The notes under the pieces: generated by a model
Told to the model about the DNA's origin: nothing
What the model saw: only the letters and a program-made list of their open reading frames with translations
Database searches by the model: none
Shown here: positions 21,396 to 31,525 of the stretch, in pieces
Layout: each line of letters begins with the position of its first letter
Position numbering within the stretch: position 1 is the stretch's first letter
DNA from: Asparagopsis taxiformis
Lineage: Eukaryota > Rhodophyta > Florideophyceae > Bonnemaisoniales > Bonnemaisoniaceae
Direction: 5' to 3'
DNA length: 64,000 nucleotides
Assembly: GCA_030407315.1 (NCBI GenBank)
Contig: JALQPE010003180.1
Location: forward strand, 42,338-106,337
Translations under genes and position numbers: made by a program

Positions 21396-21542
21396 ATGTC
21401 GCACACAGATACTGAAAAACTAGAATTTCTCAAAGTGTCCGCAACAGACGATTCGGGGAGAATCCAAGCCGGTGTGGCTACAATGGCTACTGCTGTGTTT
21501 TGGAATAAACATCGACAGTCCAATGAGACTTTGTGGTTTTAA
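21396..21542 (+). CDS. Small ORF, 48 residues, possible host gene
   Basis: ATG at 21396 opens MSHTDTEKLEFLKVSATDDS and ends ...NKHRQSNETLWF before TAA. It lies in the 200 bases of non-mobile DNA between element C and the solo LTR at 21554. Composition looks protein-like (a polar start and a hydrophobic GVATMATAVFW segment), but the family is not recognised and no promoter can be assigned. Chance is possible. Confidence 0.35.
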   Translation: MSHTDTEKLEFLKVSATDDSGRIQAGVATMATAVFWNKHRQSNETLWF

Positions 21543-21553
21543 GTAGGGAACTA

Positions 21554-21943
21554 TGTTAGACTATAAAGAATGTTGTGTCTGCGCAGGCTATGGGCCGTTA
21601 TCGCTAACCGGACTGCGTGAGTTCGATTCTCACAAGCACCGCTGCATCATAATTTATTCAACACGGCGACGCAACTACCGCCAATCACATCACAGCGACG
21701 ACAAATCCCGCTACGACAAGTCAACAACAAGACTCTTATCTATTCAAGACAGGCTCCAACGCCTCAGGCTACTACGCCTCCTACCGCTTCACCGCTTGCC
21801 CAGGGAGCGGGGGCGTGTTGGGATATCCATATCCCTCATCTCCTCCCTGGTCCATCGGCTCCGCTCCGTTGGGATATCCATATAACCAGGCGACATGCCA
21901 ACTCTAGTGTCTGCGCAGGCACAACATTCTTTATAGTCTAACA
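21554..21943. repeat. Solo LTR or miniature element, family D
   Basis: 390 bp with TSD AACTA (21549-21553 and 21944-21948). Its ends are a ~34-bp inverted repeat (TGTTAGACTATAAAGAATGT...), much longer than usual LTR termini. The interior at about 21608-21645 contains GTGAGTTCGATTCTCAC, a perfect tRNA T-arm fold, followed by AAGCACC. It holds no gene. It could be a solo LTR, a TRIM or a foldback element; the tRNA-like part hints at a tRNA-derived piece. Confidence 0.7.
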
Positions 21944-21949
21944 AACTAT

Positions 21950-22697
21950 AGACGATTTCTGGTGTTGCCATATGGGAATATATGGAAATTGCATGGAAAT
22001 GTTTGTGGCGCATTTTGCTCAGCAGGCGGTGCCAGTACGGAGCCGAGTTTTGGCATACGTACGCCTGGGGGGAACTGGGTTACGATCTTACAGCGTAAAT
22101 GTTAGGGCTAGAGAAGTAGAAGTTTTGCTCGAAAGTTTAATTGTGTGACGTAACGGCCTCGCTCCTAGTAACGCGCTATAGTAAAAGACAGTTGTCCCCG
22201 AATCGAGATCCTGAGATATGCTGCTGCACTGCGCGAGATTTTGCACTCATCAATCTCATTTGGCTGTCTTTGCATGCGAACGCCAAGACAGATGAAAAGC
22301 TGCGGCCTCAGCTTAGCTGCAAGCAATTAATCAATTTCGAAAGGCAGTCAGTTGAAGTGAGATATGCCTTTGCAACTAGCACTGCCTGCTTGTCCAGCAC
22401 TCCGAGAAGCCATGGTTGTGAAATTCATCGACGATGACGTTTGGTGTGCGCCGTGCAGAACGCAAACCTAACGTCATCTGCGATCAATTTGTAATCCTTT
22501 GCAAATCGTACCGTTGCTCTCTATATTCTGTGCAGTGGTTCTACAGCAGTGCAGGTATTCTTCATCGGAATGAATGCAGTTCCGTGAGAATAGCAACACA
22601 TCGTGGGATATTCTATAAAATGAATGAGCAGAAGTGTCATCAGTGCTATAAATCACCCTTATGCAGATGGGTGATAGCATGGTTGTATGGATGCGCG
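21950..22697 (+). repeat. Harbinger left terminal inverted repeat
   Basis: 748 bp starting AGACGATTTCTGGTGTTGCC. It is the reverse complement of 29443-30190, and no difference was noticed in the stretches compared. Such long, near-identical arms suggest recent insertion or gene conversion between arms. Open frames inside (for example 22141-22437) appear in both arms and have no recognised domain. Confidence 0.9.
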
Positions 22698-22796
22698 GTT
22701 GGGATACATTGGGTATAAATGTTTGAAAATGAAGACCCTGGTCGTGAACGAAAGAGCAGTTGATGAACAGGGGGAAGAAAAGTGTTCTATCAAGAA

Positions 22797-23945
22797 ATGA
22801 CCCGAGTTCGTACACAAAGACAACATACCGTTTCCCGTTCGAGAACGAAGACGGGGACCTGCCTTTTGGCCGTAACAACATGTAGTGTCATGAAAGCGCC
22901 TATGATTTCGGCAATGATGTTGAAGGCAGCTGCAGAAGAATACTCTGATTACATGCTCCGTCTTGAGCGAAAGGCAAAAATATATGCTGGAAGATTCGAC
23001 TTACATGAGCTTGACGACTTCGAATGCTTGCGAAGGTTCAGATTTGGAAAGGTGGAGTTGAACAGGATTCTATATGCAATGGGCTGGCAGGGAATTATTC
23101 TGAAAACGGAGAGAGGGGAGTACAAAGCCACTGGAACAGAGGCATTCTGTTTGCTGCTCCGACGTCTCAGCTCACCTTGCATTTGGAGAGATCTCGAGGA
23201 AGAGTTTCATAGATCTTCTACAGCGCTATGTGAGATATTCTACTTTGCTCTGGAACTATTTCATGAAGAATTCAAAACTTTGGTGACCTCGTTCTGTTCT
23301 TCGTTCATACAGGAAAGAAGTAATATGTATGCTTCAAAGGTTCATGAATCTGGGGCACCACTAGATAGCTGCGTGGGTTTTATAGATGCCACTAACATAT
23401 ACATATCGAGGCCGAAGGGAAGCATGCAAAGAGCAACTTACAATGGCCACAAACGACGAAATTGTATTAAATTTCAAGCGATGACGCTTCCAGATGGGCT
23501 TATTTTCAACGTATTTGGTCCTATCGAAGGCCGCCGTCATGACATTATTCTGTTTCGCAATTCAGAACTTGAACAGAGTCTTCAGCAATCGCTTATGGTG
23601 CATGGAAGGCAATTCTACGTTTATGCGGATTCAGCATACGTTTTGAGGCCTTATATGATGGTAGGATTTCGGCAGCCATATATCTTTGAGGAGGAAGCAC
23701 TATTCAACAAAAGAATGGCTTCCGCGCGCATATCTGTAGAATGGGCGTTTCATGAAGTTAAGAAATACTTCACGCATTTAGACTATCCACGCAAATTGCG
23801 AGTGGGAATGTCTCCGGTTGGACTTTGGTACATATGTGCATGTGTTTTGACTAACTTCCATACCTGCATATATGGATCACAAACAAGTCTATACTTCGAT
23901 TGTAGCCCCCCCACCATAGAAGAGTACATTTCGATGAGTGATTAG
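22797..23945 (+). CDS. PIF/Harbinger DDE transposase
   Basis: About 382 residues from ATG 22797; a later ATG at MKAPM is also possible. It cuts and rejoins the element's ends. An N-terminal helical region (RFRFGKVELNRILYAM) precedes the DDE_Tnp_4-type nuclease core. That core reads VGFIDATNIYISRP (first D), GPIEGRRHDIILFRNS, FYVYADSAYVLRPYMM (second D, the GD-x-AY region) and RISVEWAFHEVKKYF (the E). The frame is intact with no intron, so the gene could be active. It converges with the Myb-like gene at the other end, as in two-gene Harbinger elements where the Myb partner helps DNA binding and nuclear import. Confidence 0.9.
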   Translation: MTRVRTQRQHTVSRSRTKTGTCLLAVTTCSVMKAPMISAMMLKAAAEEYSDYMLRLERKAKIYAGRFDLHELDDFECLRRFRFGKVELNRILYAMGWQGIILKTERGEYKATGTEAFCLLLRRLSSPCIWRDLEEEFHRSSTALCEIFYFALELFHEEFKTLVTSFCSSFIQERSNMYASKVHESGAPLDSCVGFIDATNIYISRPKGSMQRATYNGHKRRNCIKFQAMTLPDGLIFNVFGPIEGRRHDIILFRNSELEQSLQQSLMVHGRQFYVYADSAYVLRPYMMVGFRQPYIFEEEALFNKRMASARISVEWAFHEVKKYFTHLDYPRKLRVGMSPVGLWYICACVLTNFHTCIYGSQTSLYFDCSPPTIEEYISMSD

Positions 23946-24044
23946 TACAAATCTGTGCTGGTAGACAAAACTAATGGAAACATAGTGAAAATGTAAAGCT
24001 CTAGCATCACAATCTGACGTCCATGATGAAATTTTACTTTCCAT

Positions 24045-25860
24045 TCATTTCATAGGCTTGATGGATCGGATCACAATACCGCTATACTCAAATTGTTTGC
24101 CTTCCTTCAACTCTATTGCTCCTCTCCCCGGCAGGAATCCCATTCGAAAGTTGGGAACAACCTCATCCTCGTCACTGCTTTCAGAATTAGTGGATGACTT
24201 TCCCAGCGCCTGGCCCGAATGAAGTTCGGGCACGCGTTTGGTTTGTTCAGGGAGCGCTGATGATGCAAAATTTGATGACAAATCCATTGTAATTCGTTGC
24301 TGAGGACGAGATGATATATCTGGAACAAGCGCACTGACGTCTTCTTGACTTCCCGTACGCTGCGCAGCAGTGTCATCGGGATGTTCATTTGTGATCGATA
24401 CAGGTGTTTCCGCATCTTCTCGGGTAGGCCGAGTGAACAGAGACCGAAATTTTGATGAACTTGCAGCTGCCGTATTGGTGAAAGGTGCCTTGTTGTTAAG
24501 TTTGCGGTCAGCAAGATCCCGGAAAAGAAACATATCCTGGAACAGAAGTTCTGTCTCAAATTTTTCTACAATTGCAGCTCGGAAGCAGGTTCCGCTAAAC
24601 TATTACGTCGCGCAGCAACAACAACATTTCTTGCTGCAACATAAGCATCGCGTGTTTCGCGGTGTTTTCGCATCCCTTCCTCATTAAATCGCAAGGCAGC
24701 TTCTAGGCGTTGCTTGAAACGAGGAAGCAGGCGATCCAAAGCCCAAAAACATCGACGTGTGGCCGTTTTAGGACGTACCTTGCGGTTGATATCCGATAAA
24801 TACATGATAGTGGATAAAAGAGTATGGTATTGAAAGTCGTCCAGAACAATTTTGACAACTGGGAAGTGGAGGTCCATCTGTACACGGGGAAGATGCTTGA
24901 GGGCTTTGAGCTTTTCATCTCTTCCAGGAAAAGCATATGCCAATGCAGGGCTTTTAGTAATGGCAATTCGCAATTCACCGTCCGTTGGTTCAATAGCTTG
25001 TCGGGAACATTCTCGAACGAGACCAGCCCATTGACCTCTTCTTCTTGTCGAATTTGGGTCAAGAATCCATGACTTTAAATCATTACTAGAATTTCCCGGC
25101 TCCCAGTTTAAAACCAAGCCACGCATATATAGTACTTTATGTACAATTGGAGAGGATGAATCTTCAATGAAAACTGGTTTCCAGAGATGATTTGTAGAAT
25201 ATACTCGAAGAGAATCCATTCCAAGGGTCGCAGTATAAGGCCTTTCTCGGACGCTACTTGCATCTTCGTATTGAATGACGACATTTTCGACGTCGATTTG
25301 AATATTGTCGACAATTTCGGTGACCACCCTGCATGTGAATCGCCAGCCCCAACGGGCGACACGACTAGAAGTTAGTGGCGCGTCATTGGCATAAAATGCG
25401 GTATCATCAGCAGCAGTGGAAGGATCGGAGGAATCAGCCGAGCGCACAGAGGACTTTGCATCACGGACAGCTTCATCTGTGGCGAGCTTTGCTGCTTTGA
25501 GGCGACGCTCACGAAGTTCAAGGGCGGTCTGGTCACCGTCAGTGACTGGGGAAGCGACGACAGTGACGTCATGCATAAAAATGCGTGCAGGAGCAGAGCG
25601 CTAAGTCTTCCACGGCACTTCAAGGCGTAGAATCCCGATGTACCTGCAGTTACAGTGACGGGAAGATCGAGACCTACCGTTTTGAACTGAACGGCCAGTG
25701 CATCCGGACGGAGGCACAAATGAGTGAGTTCGAGAGCTCCGCGTCAGACGCCCACGAAAGCTGATACCGACCGTGACCGGATCAGCTCAGTTCTGGATCC
25801 GTCACGCCTGACACTATCTTCGTCACGTTATTCTCATATTCACCACACAGATTGGTACAA
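24045..25860 (-). pseudogene. VPS13-like: Captured VPS13 N-terminal fragment
   Basis: The minus strand reads the Chorein/VPS13 N-terminal region. LRPDALAVQFKTVGLDLPV and VTAGTSGFYALK (25719-25640) come first, then after a one-base deletion VPWKT and a TAG stop, then IFMHDVTVVASPV. The longest frame (25576-24566) holds the typical NIQIDVENVVIQYEDAS, TLGMDSLRVYSTNHLWKPVF and HTLLSTIMYLSDINR blocks. Another frameshift near 24555 leads to FQDMFLFRDLADRKLNN (frame to 24045). VPS13 is a lipid-transfer protein of membrane contact sites with about 3000 residues; only the first ~550 are here. Broken and surely non-functional. Confidence 0.85.
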
Positions 25861-26210
25861 CCACATAATCGCTGCTGCGTTGTACCTATCCGCAACTTAA
25901 GATAGCTACATGCCTAACCGCTAATCCTTCTTCACATTTCTTATCAGTCCACTCCAAGCGCTCAGTCTCCCAGTCCTTCTTTGGCCACAGTGCCAGAGCT
26001 AATACCCAAGACGAGGCGCCGAAGCAGCAACCCGGCGGTGGCCACCGCCGGTACAATGCGCGATCCATATACAACTTTGGCCTCTTTGGGCAGACGAGCA
26101 AACTCTGGCCTCCGCGTCTCATCACTTACCGATGGCGACTGTAATCAGCCAAAAAAAAGCTTTCTCGCAAGAATTCCTTCGCCTCATTTAGTCGCCAACG
26201 CACAGCTAGG

Positions 26211-27300
26211 ATCGGTTCTCTCTTCCGCTCAGAACATATAACTCTGGTTCGTCTCTATTTCGATCGCGCTGCAGCCCACGACACTGTTGATGAACTTGGG
26301 GAGCTCGGCCTGTGACAATTCAAAAACCTCAATGAAAATCAATCTTCATTTCAGCGTACCTTCTCCGATAATGTTCGCCGCTGTGATGACATGCTGCGTG
26401 TCATCTGCTTCATCATATCAGAGATTGACCGAACCCCCAATTTAATTCAGGCCCCCTCTTCCTGAAATGCTCCAGGCAACATGCCTACTTTCCGTCTTGA
26501 CGATCTTAATGCACACCTCGCAAGTCTTGAGCATTCTTTGGTAGAAATGAACGGGAACACTGAAGCCCTTACCTCCCAGTACAACGAAACCGTTGAGTTG
26601 CGCTGTGTCCTAGAGCGTACTGCAGAGTTCTTCCGATCTGCTCGGCAAATTCAAGATCCTTCGCTTCCTAACTCTGCTACAACGAAAGTTCCCGGTTCTG
26701 GACTCATTTCAGATGTGATGAACAAGATATCTGCGCTATCAGATACTCCTACCATTGTTGTAGATGACTATGCTGATGCATCTCCGTCTTCCTTTGGTGC
26801 CGGAATAGGTATACATCAAACGAAGCGTAGCCAGTCAAGCCTCCTGTCTTTCTTTACAGGTACTATCTCAAGGGAAAAATTTCCGCATTTGAGCACATTC
26901 TGTTCCGAGCAACTCACAGGAATTGTATTGTGCGTTATGCCGATGTCGACGAGAAACTTATTGATCCCGATACCAAGGAGGAGACTGAAAAGAGCGTGTT
27001 CATGGTCTTCTTCTCCGGTTCTGCGGTCAGAATGAAAGTAGCAAAGATTTATGACGCGTTCAATGCGAACTGCTACTCTGTCCCAGAGGATCATGCAAGC
27101 CAGATGGCTGCTTTCAACAAATGCAAAAATCTTCTAAATGAACTTGAGGCAATCATGTATTCCAGTTCTTCTCACAGACTCGACATCCTCCGAGATGTTA
27201 GTCAAAAGATTTGTCATGGCGTGAAAAAGTTAAACGAGACATGGGTATCTTCAACACTCTTTTCATTTGAATTTGTTCACCTATTGCAGGAGTGTAAATG
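26211..27300 (+). pseudogene. Captured V-ATPase subunit a N-terminal fragment
   Basis: The plus strand from 26211 reads GSLFRSEHITLVRLYF, AAAHDTVDELGELGL, a TGA stop, then QFKNLNENQSSFQRTF and NVRRCDDM. These are diagnostic of the cytosolic half of V-ATPase V0 subunit a. After a second TGA, the frame 26481-27035 gives LNAHLASLEHSLVEMNGNTEAL and VLERTAEFF. A frameshift near 26865 leads to the HILFRATHRNCIVRYADVDE region and ETEKSVFMVFFSGSAVRMKVAKIYDAFNANCY (to about 27245). The expected ATG before GSLFRSE is ATC. The membrane half is absent. It may contain a short intron near 27246. Confidence 0.88.
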
Positions 27301-27730
27301 TCCGTGACGACCTGGATGATGAGGAGAGGCGCAATGAAGCACTGCCGATTTCGTTCATCACTGCGCGACATGTTTTTACAGCTTTAACGTAGTGCGTTTA
27401 GTATGGAAAAAAATGGATGGATACGCTTCTAGCTGAGTTCAACATCTTTCAGGTTTATGAATATGTATGTGAGCTTCCCTTCCCCTCTTGAATACGGATC
27501 CAAACTCAATATTTTATCTATCTGCTATAAGTATAAGTTATGGCATTTCACAAAACATAAGCCTGAAGTTGGTTCGTTTTCTGCGTTTGAATGGAACTAC
27601 ATCCAAGAACTACAGTCATGACAAGAGAAATCAAAACATGCTGATGAAGGGTGGTTCCAAGAAGGGTTTACTTAGGTATCGAAGGGATCTAAAACGGTAG
27701 ATGCGATGTAAGAAATCCAAAAAACCTTCA
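27301..27730. other. Harbinger interior without recognised gene
   Basis: The V-ATPase similarity fades after about 27300. AT-rich sequence up to the 3' end of the Myb-like gene at 27737 shows no domain on either strand. Confidence 0.5.
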
Positions 27731-27736
27731 TTAAGC

Positions 27737-29257
27737 CTACAGCTTGCGCATAAGGATATCTCGGAAGGCCTTACGATCTTCGGCATCCGCAGCTTCTCGC
27801 GCTGCCTGAGCAGCAGCTCTCAGCTTTCTCTCGTCAGCTTCAGCTTTTTGCTGAGCTACATGTGCTGCAAGCTTCTCTTTCTCTAGCTCTATTTTCTTAT
27901 ATTCTAGATCTATTTCTGCTTCTGATTTCTTGCCACTTTGTTGCTGCGATTCATGTTTTGCTCTCTCGAACTGCAGGATGTCCCTTTCATGCGCCAGCCG
28001 GTCCTCACGATATTTTCTTTCCGCTATGTTATTTTCAGCTTCCATTGAGAGTCTCTTTGCATCTCTCTCGTCTTGTATTGTTGACAGTCTCAATTGGTTT
28101 GCTTGGAAGTTTTCCATACTTATGAACAGTGAGGAAAACTCGTCTTGTTCCCTTCCCCGTTTCAATCCTCTTCGGCGAGTTATATCGACCTCATTGTCGA
28201 CAATTATTTCTTGACTTGGAGGGCCGGCAGAATGCTCTCCGATTGAATGGTCCCGTGCCATCATGTTTTGGACAGCCTGCGAGCGTCTCGTTATCGCCAT
28301 TGCACAAACTTCTGAGCCTCCAGCTTCAACCTCTTCTCGACACCTCTCTTCCCGTTCCTGCCTGTCTTTCCTTTCCGCCTTTTTCTGGTTGATATCATCT
28401 CGTATTTTGCTGCACAAACTGAGATATTTTTCAATCGTTAAATCGTCGCTGTCTACCGGGTTATCTCCTTTCTCGAAGCGAGACATGTTGTTATTAAACC
28501 TATCTCTGCAATGAGTCGTATCCGTTTTCCACATTTCCAGTCTTCTATTTCGGTTTCTACCTCTGAAGCTTGACCTCATCTCGAGGTCTTCCTTGATAGT
28601 CTCTCTGAACAACTCAGATCCATTGAGGCTTTTTGCCACTCCCTCAAATGCAGCAATGACTCTTCCACGGTTTGCGACATGTGCTTTCTGGTGCAACACT
28701 TCCTCCATAAGTATAACATCCAATTCTGTGCTGAAACGCCGCTGCTTTTTACGCTTCTGCTTATTTCCAACGGTTCGTAGCGATTCCACATCGCTTTCGT
28801 CGTTTACAACCAAAACCTCTTCTGCTTCCCTTGGAATCACAGCTCCAGCATCTGCACAATGTATAGTTGAATTTACAGTCCTGTTTGCAGCTGTAGATTC
28901 ACTGAGACTGCTTACGAGGAACACACTTTGGTCTAATGCTTCCGTTTGAGGACAATGGAGTCGGTTCGGTTGCCTGACAGATACAGTTCCATCATTAGTA
29001 TTGTCCAGCACTTCTTCATCCATAAACAAATATGGTTCACCATAGTATCCCGCATATTGAACAGTTGTCTTTCCTCTTGATTCATTCAGTACTACAGGAT
29101 TGGTACAATACGAATGTCCTTCACTTTCAATCTGTCCTCCAGGTTCTTCGTTTACCAAGTCGGAAACCTTAATTTGGCGTTTTCCATAGTTTTCCATCTC
29201 CTTCACCGTCATTAGCATGTAAATGTCAATCCACGCCTTCCTTTCAGTCCCCTCCAA
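27737..29257 (-). CDS. Myb/SANT-like Harbinger partner protein
   Basis: 506 residues from MEGTERKAWIDIYML; a later ATG (MLMTVKEM) is possible. A Myb/SANT-like trihelix domain sits at about residues 170-280: FSTELDVILMEEVLHQKAHV, RGRVIAAFEGVAKSLNG and TTHCRDRFNNNMSRFEKGD. The C-terminal third is a long coiled coil rich in E, K, R and A (AERKYREDRLAHERDILQF onward). The frame is intact. In PIF/Harbinger elements a Myb-like second protein cooperates with the transposase on the inverted repeats. Its tail-to-tail position toward the transposase supports that role here. Confidence 0.85.
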   Translation of the reverse strand: MEGTERKAWIDIYMLMTVKEMENYGKRQIKVSDLVNEEPGGQIESEGHSYCTNPVVLNESRGKTTVQYAGYYGEPYLFMDEEVLDNTNDGTVSVRQPNRLHCPQTEALDQSVFLVSSLSESTAANRTVNSTIHCADAGAVIPREAEEVLVVNDESDVESLRTVGNKQKRKKQRRFSTELDVILMEEVLHQKAHVANRGRVIAAFEGVAKSLNGSELFRETIKEDLEMRSSFRGRNRNRRLEMWKTDTTHCRDRFNNNMSRFEKGDNPVDSDDLTIEKYLSLCSKIRDDINQKKAERKDRQEREERCREEVEAGGSEVCAMAITRRSQAVQNMMARDHSIGEHSAGPPSQEIIVDNEVDITRRRGLKRGREQDEFSSLFISMENFQANQLRLSTIQDERDAKRLSMEAENNIAERKYREDRLAHERDILQFERAKHESQQQSGKKSEAEIDLEYKKIELEKEKLAAHVAQQKAEADERKLRAAAQAAREAADAEDRKAFRDILMRKL

Positions 29258-29442
29258 CGCAATTCAATGGTGCCCTCTACAACCAGATATTCTTCTCTTC
29301 CATTCGTTTGCCTCTTATAACTTTCCGAATAACGAGCGCTGTATTGGATTCGGGATCTGAAAGTGTATTTGCAAACATGTTCCTATGTGCTATTGAAAAT
29401 TATGGGTTCATCTGGATTCTCCCTCATTCTACCCTTTCCAAA

Positions 29443-30190
29443 CGCGCATCCATACAACCATGCTATCACCCATCTGCATAAGGGTGATTTATAGCACTGA
29501 TGACACTTCTGCTCATTCATTTTATAGAATATCCCACGATGTGTTGCTATTCTCACGGAACTGCATTCATTCCGATGAAGAATACCTGCACTGCTGTAGA
29601 ACCACTGCACAGAATATAGAGAGCAACGGTACGATTTGCAAAGGATTACAAATTGATCGCAGATGACGTTAGGTTTGCGTTCTGCACGGCGCACACCAAA
29701 CGTCATCGTCGATGAATTTCACAACCATGGCTTCTCGGAGTGCTGGACAAGCAGGCAGTGCTAGTTGCAAAGGCATATCTCACTTCAACTGACTGCCTTT
29801 CGAAATTGATTAATTGCTTGCAGCTAAGCTGAGGCCGCAGCTTTTCATCTGTCTTGGCGTTCGCATGCAAAGACAGCCAAATGAGATTGATGAGTGCAAA
29901 ATCTCGCGCAGTGCAGCAGCATATCTCAGGATCTCGATTCGGGGACAACTGTCTTTTACTATAGCGCGTTACTAGGAGCGAGGCCGTTACGTCACACAAT
30001 TAAACTTTCGAGCAAAACTTCTACTTCTCTAGCCCTAACATTTACGCTGTAAGATCGTAACCCAGTTCCCCCCAGGCGTACGTATGCCAAAACTCGGCTC
30101 CGTACTGGCACCGCCTGCTGAGCAAAATGCGCCACAAACATTTCCATGCAATTTCCATATATTCCCATATGGCAACACCAGAAATCGTCT
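29443..30190 (-). repeat. Harbinger right terminal inverted repeat
   Basis: 748 bp, reverse complement of 21950-22697, ending CACCAGAAATCGTCT followed by the TSD TAT. Between it and the Myb-like gene (29258-29442) there is only a short leader region. Confidence 0.9.
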
Positions 30191-30355
30191 TATGCCACCA
30201 GAGTTTCTCTCACATGCAAGCTAGGAAAAGCAACATGTAATGTGAGTAAACTGTTTATTGTGACAAGCATCGTGTTGTGGTCCAATCACGGCTAGAGATG
30301 AACGGCAGAGCAGTTTATCAGTTTCATATCGGTAGTGTCGTGCAAATACAATATT

Positions 30356-30613
30356 ATGAAGTTACAATTTACTATATTAATCATAACCACAGTTAACATA
30401 GTAAATCCGCGTGCACGGAGGGCTGATGAAAATTTTGCGAAGGCTAGAGCGCGGAATTTAGTAAGGCCTGACGGTGTGTTTCATAGATTGAAATATAATG
30501 GACAAGTCGCAAGGTCTGTTGAAGACGCACACATGTGTCTGTGTGTTGCTTGTGCAAGAGAAAAAGGAGTGCACATGTACTTTCTCAATACAAGCGTGAT
30601 GAACAACCTTTGA
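30356..30613 (+). CDS. Small putative secreted protein, unrecognised
   Basis: 85 residues from ATG 30356. MKLQFTILIITTVNIVNPRA could be a signal peptide, followed by a basic and Cys-containing tail (HMCLCVACAREKGVHMYF). It lies in host DNA just right of the Harbinger insertion. There is no known family, and the length makes chance possible. Confidence 0.35.
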   Translation: MKLQFTILIITTVNIVNPRARRADENFAKARARNLVRPDGVFHRLKYNGQVARSVEDAHMCLCVACAREKGVHMYFLNTSVMNNL

Positions 30614-31433
30614 TGGGTAAGCGATTGCGCGTATCTGCGGCATTGTCATGCGGCGCAGAACAGAAAGTGATCGGCGCAATAGGAAGACTTGGATGATTAC
30701 AGCATATCAATTTCCGGCGACGGAAAACCACGAGAGGCTAGATTGAGTCATAAATTTTTGATATACACGTTATGAAGTTGACGCAATAGAAGATATGCAA
30801 CTGTTGTGCAGGGGCCTGATTGGATGAGCGTGCTCCAAGTGAAATTGAGAACGGCAACAATCTAACACAACTGCGATCAATTTCAAGATATCACCGGTGC
30901 AATACATACTCACGGCGCTTCGGTTATTGGCAGTGATTGGTCGCCAACTCGTTCTGCGATTGAGACAATACCTGGTCACCCACGATTTGCCTTCCACTCG
31001 GAGACGGTGTCGAAATGTGCATCCATCGACGCCGTTGACGACGCACTCCTCGTCGCACACGCAATTCCTGTGCAGTCAACGGCCATCGTGTCCACTCCAA
31101 GCATCTGCGTGTCATTGAAATAAATCCGTTGCCATAGGCTGTTTCAAGCATGCATACTGCTTTTAATATTTTAAATTATATACATATAATATTCTGCTGA
31201 CGCAATCCACGACAGCGTCCGATTCATGTATCGTAAGTGCTCTGGCCCGGCCCATTATATTTTCATACACAAGAAATATCTACACACGCTCCCGAGATCA
31301 AATTGAAGAGGTATACTGCATGCACATTGTCACCGTGATGCACCCGAGCAAGGTCACCATTTATGGTCGCCTCTAAACGTTTGCGTGTTCTTGGTATACA
31401 CCTCACTTGGCTTCCAACCCTACTTTGCAGCGC
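30614..31433. other. Intergenic host DNA
   Basis: No gene recognised. Open frames on both strands (31060-30770 minus, 30897-31118 plus) overlap and have no domain. The right part is the upstream region of the cysteine-rich gene. Confidence 0.5.
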
Positions 31434-31440
31434 TATAAAA
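31434..31440 (+). promoter_or_regulatory. TATA box of the cysteine-rich gene
   Basis: TATAAAA lies 86 bases before the ATG at 31526. With the usual spacing, transcription would start near 31465 and leave a leader of about 60 bases, pyrimidine- and A-rich. No upstream ATG in the leader is in frame with the gene. Confidence 0.6.
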
Positions 31441-31525
31441 CCCGCCATTCTTCCACCATGCTGCACATCCCTTCCATACCCAACGCACTGTCGACAAGCG
31501 CAGTACCTCTCAACACTCCCACACC

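Larger units (their letters stand above)
21950..30190 (+). mobile_element. PIF/Harbinger DNA transposon with long inverted repeats
   Basis: 8241 bp bounded by 748-bp inverted repeats (21950-22697 and 29443-30190) and a 3-bp TSD, TAT (21947-21949 and 30191-30193). A 3-bp duplication fits PIF/Harbinger, though TWA is usual. It carries an intact DDE transposase (22797-23945, plus) and an intact Myb/SANT-like gene (27737-29257, minus) facing each other. Between them are decayed pieces of two host genes. It landed right against the TSD of the 21554 solo LTR. Confidence 0.92.

Noticed and set aside
22141..22437. 98-codon frame present at both ends of the Harbinger element
   Set aside because: It is in both terminal inverted repeats, so two copies reflect the repeat and not gene conservation.
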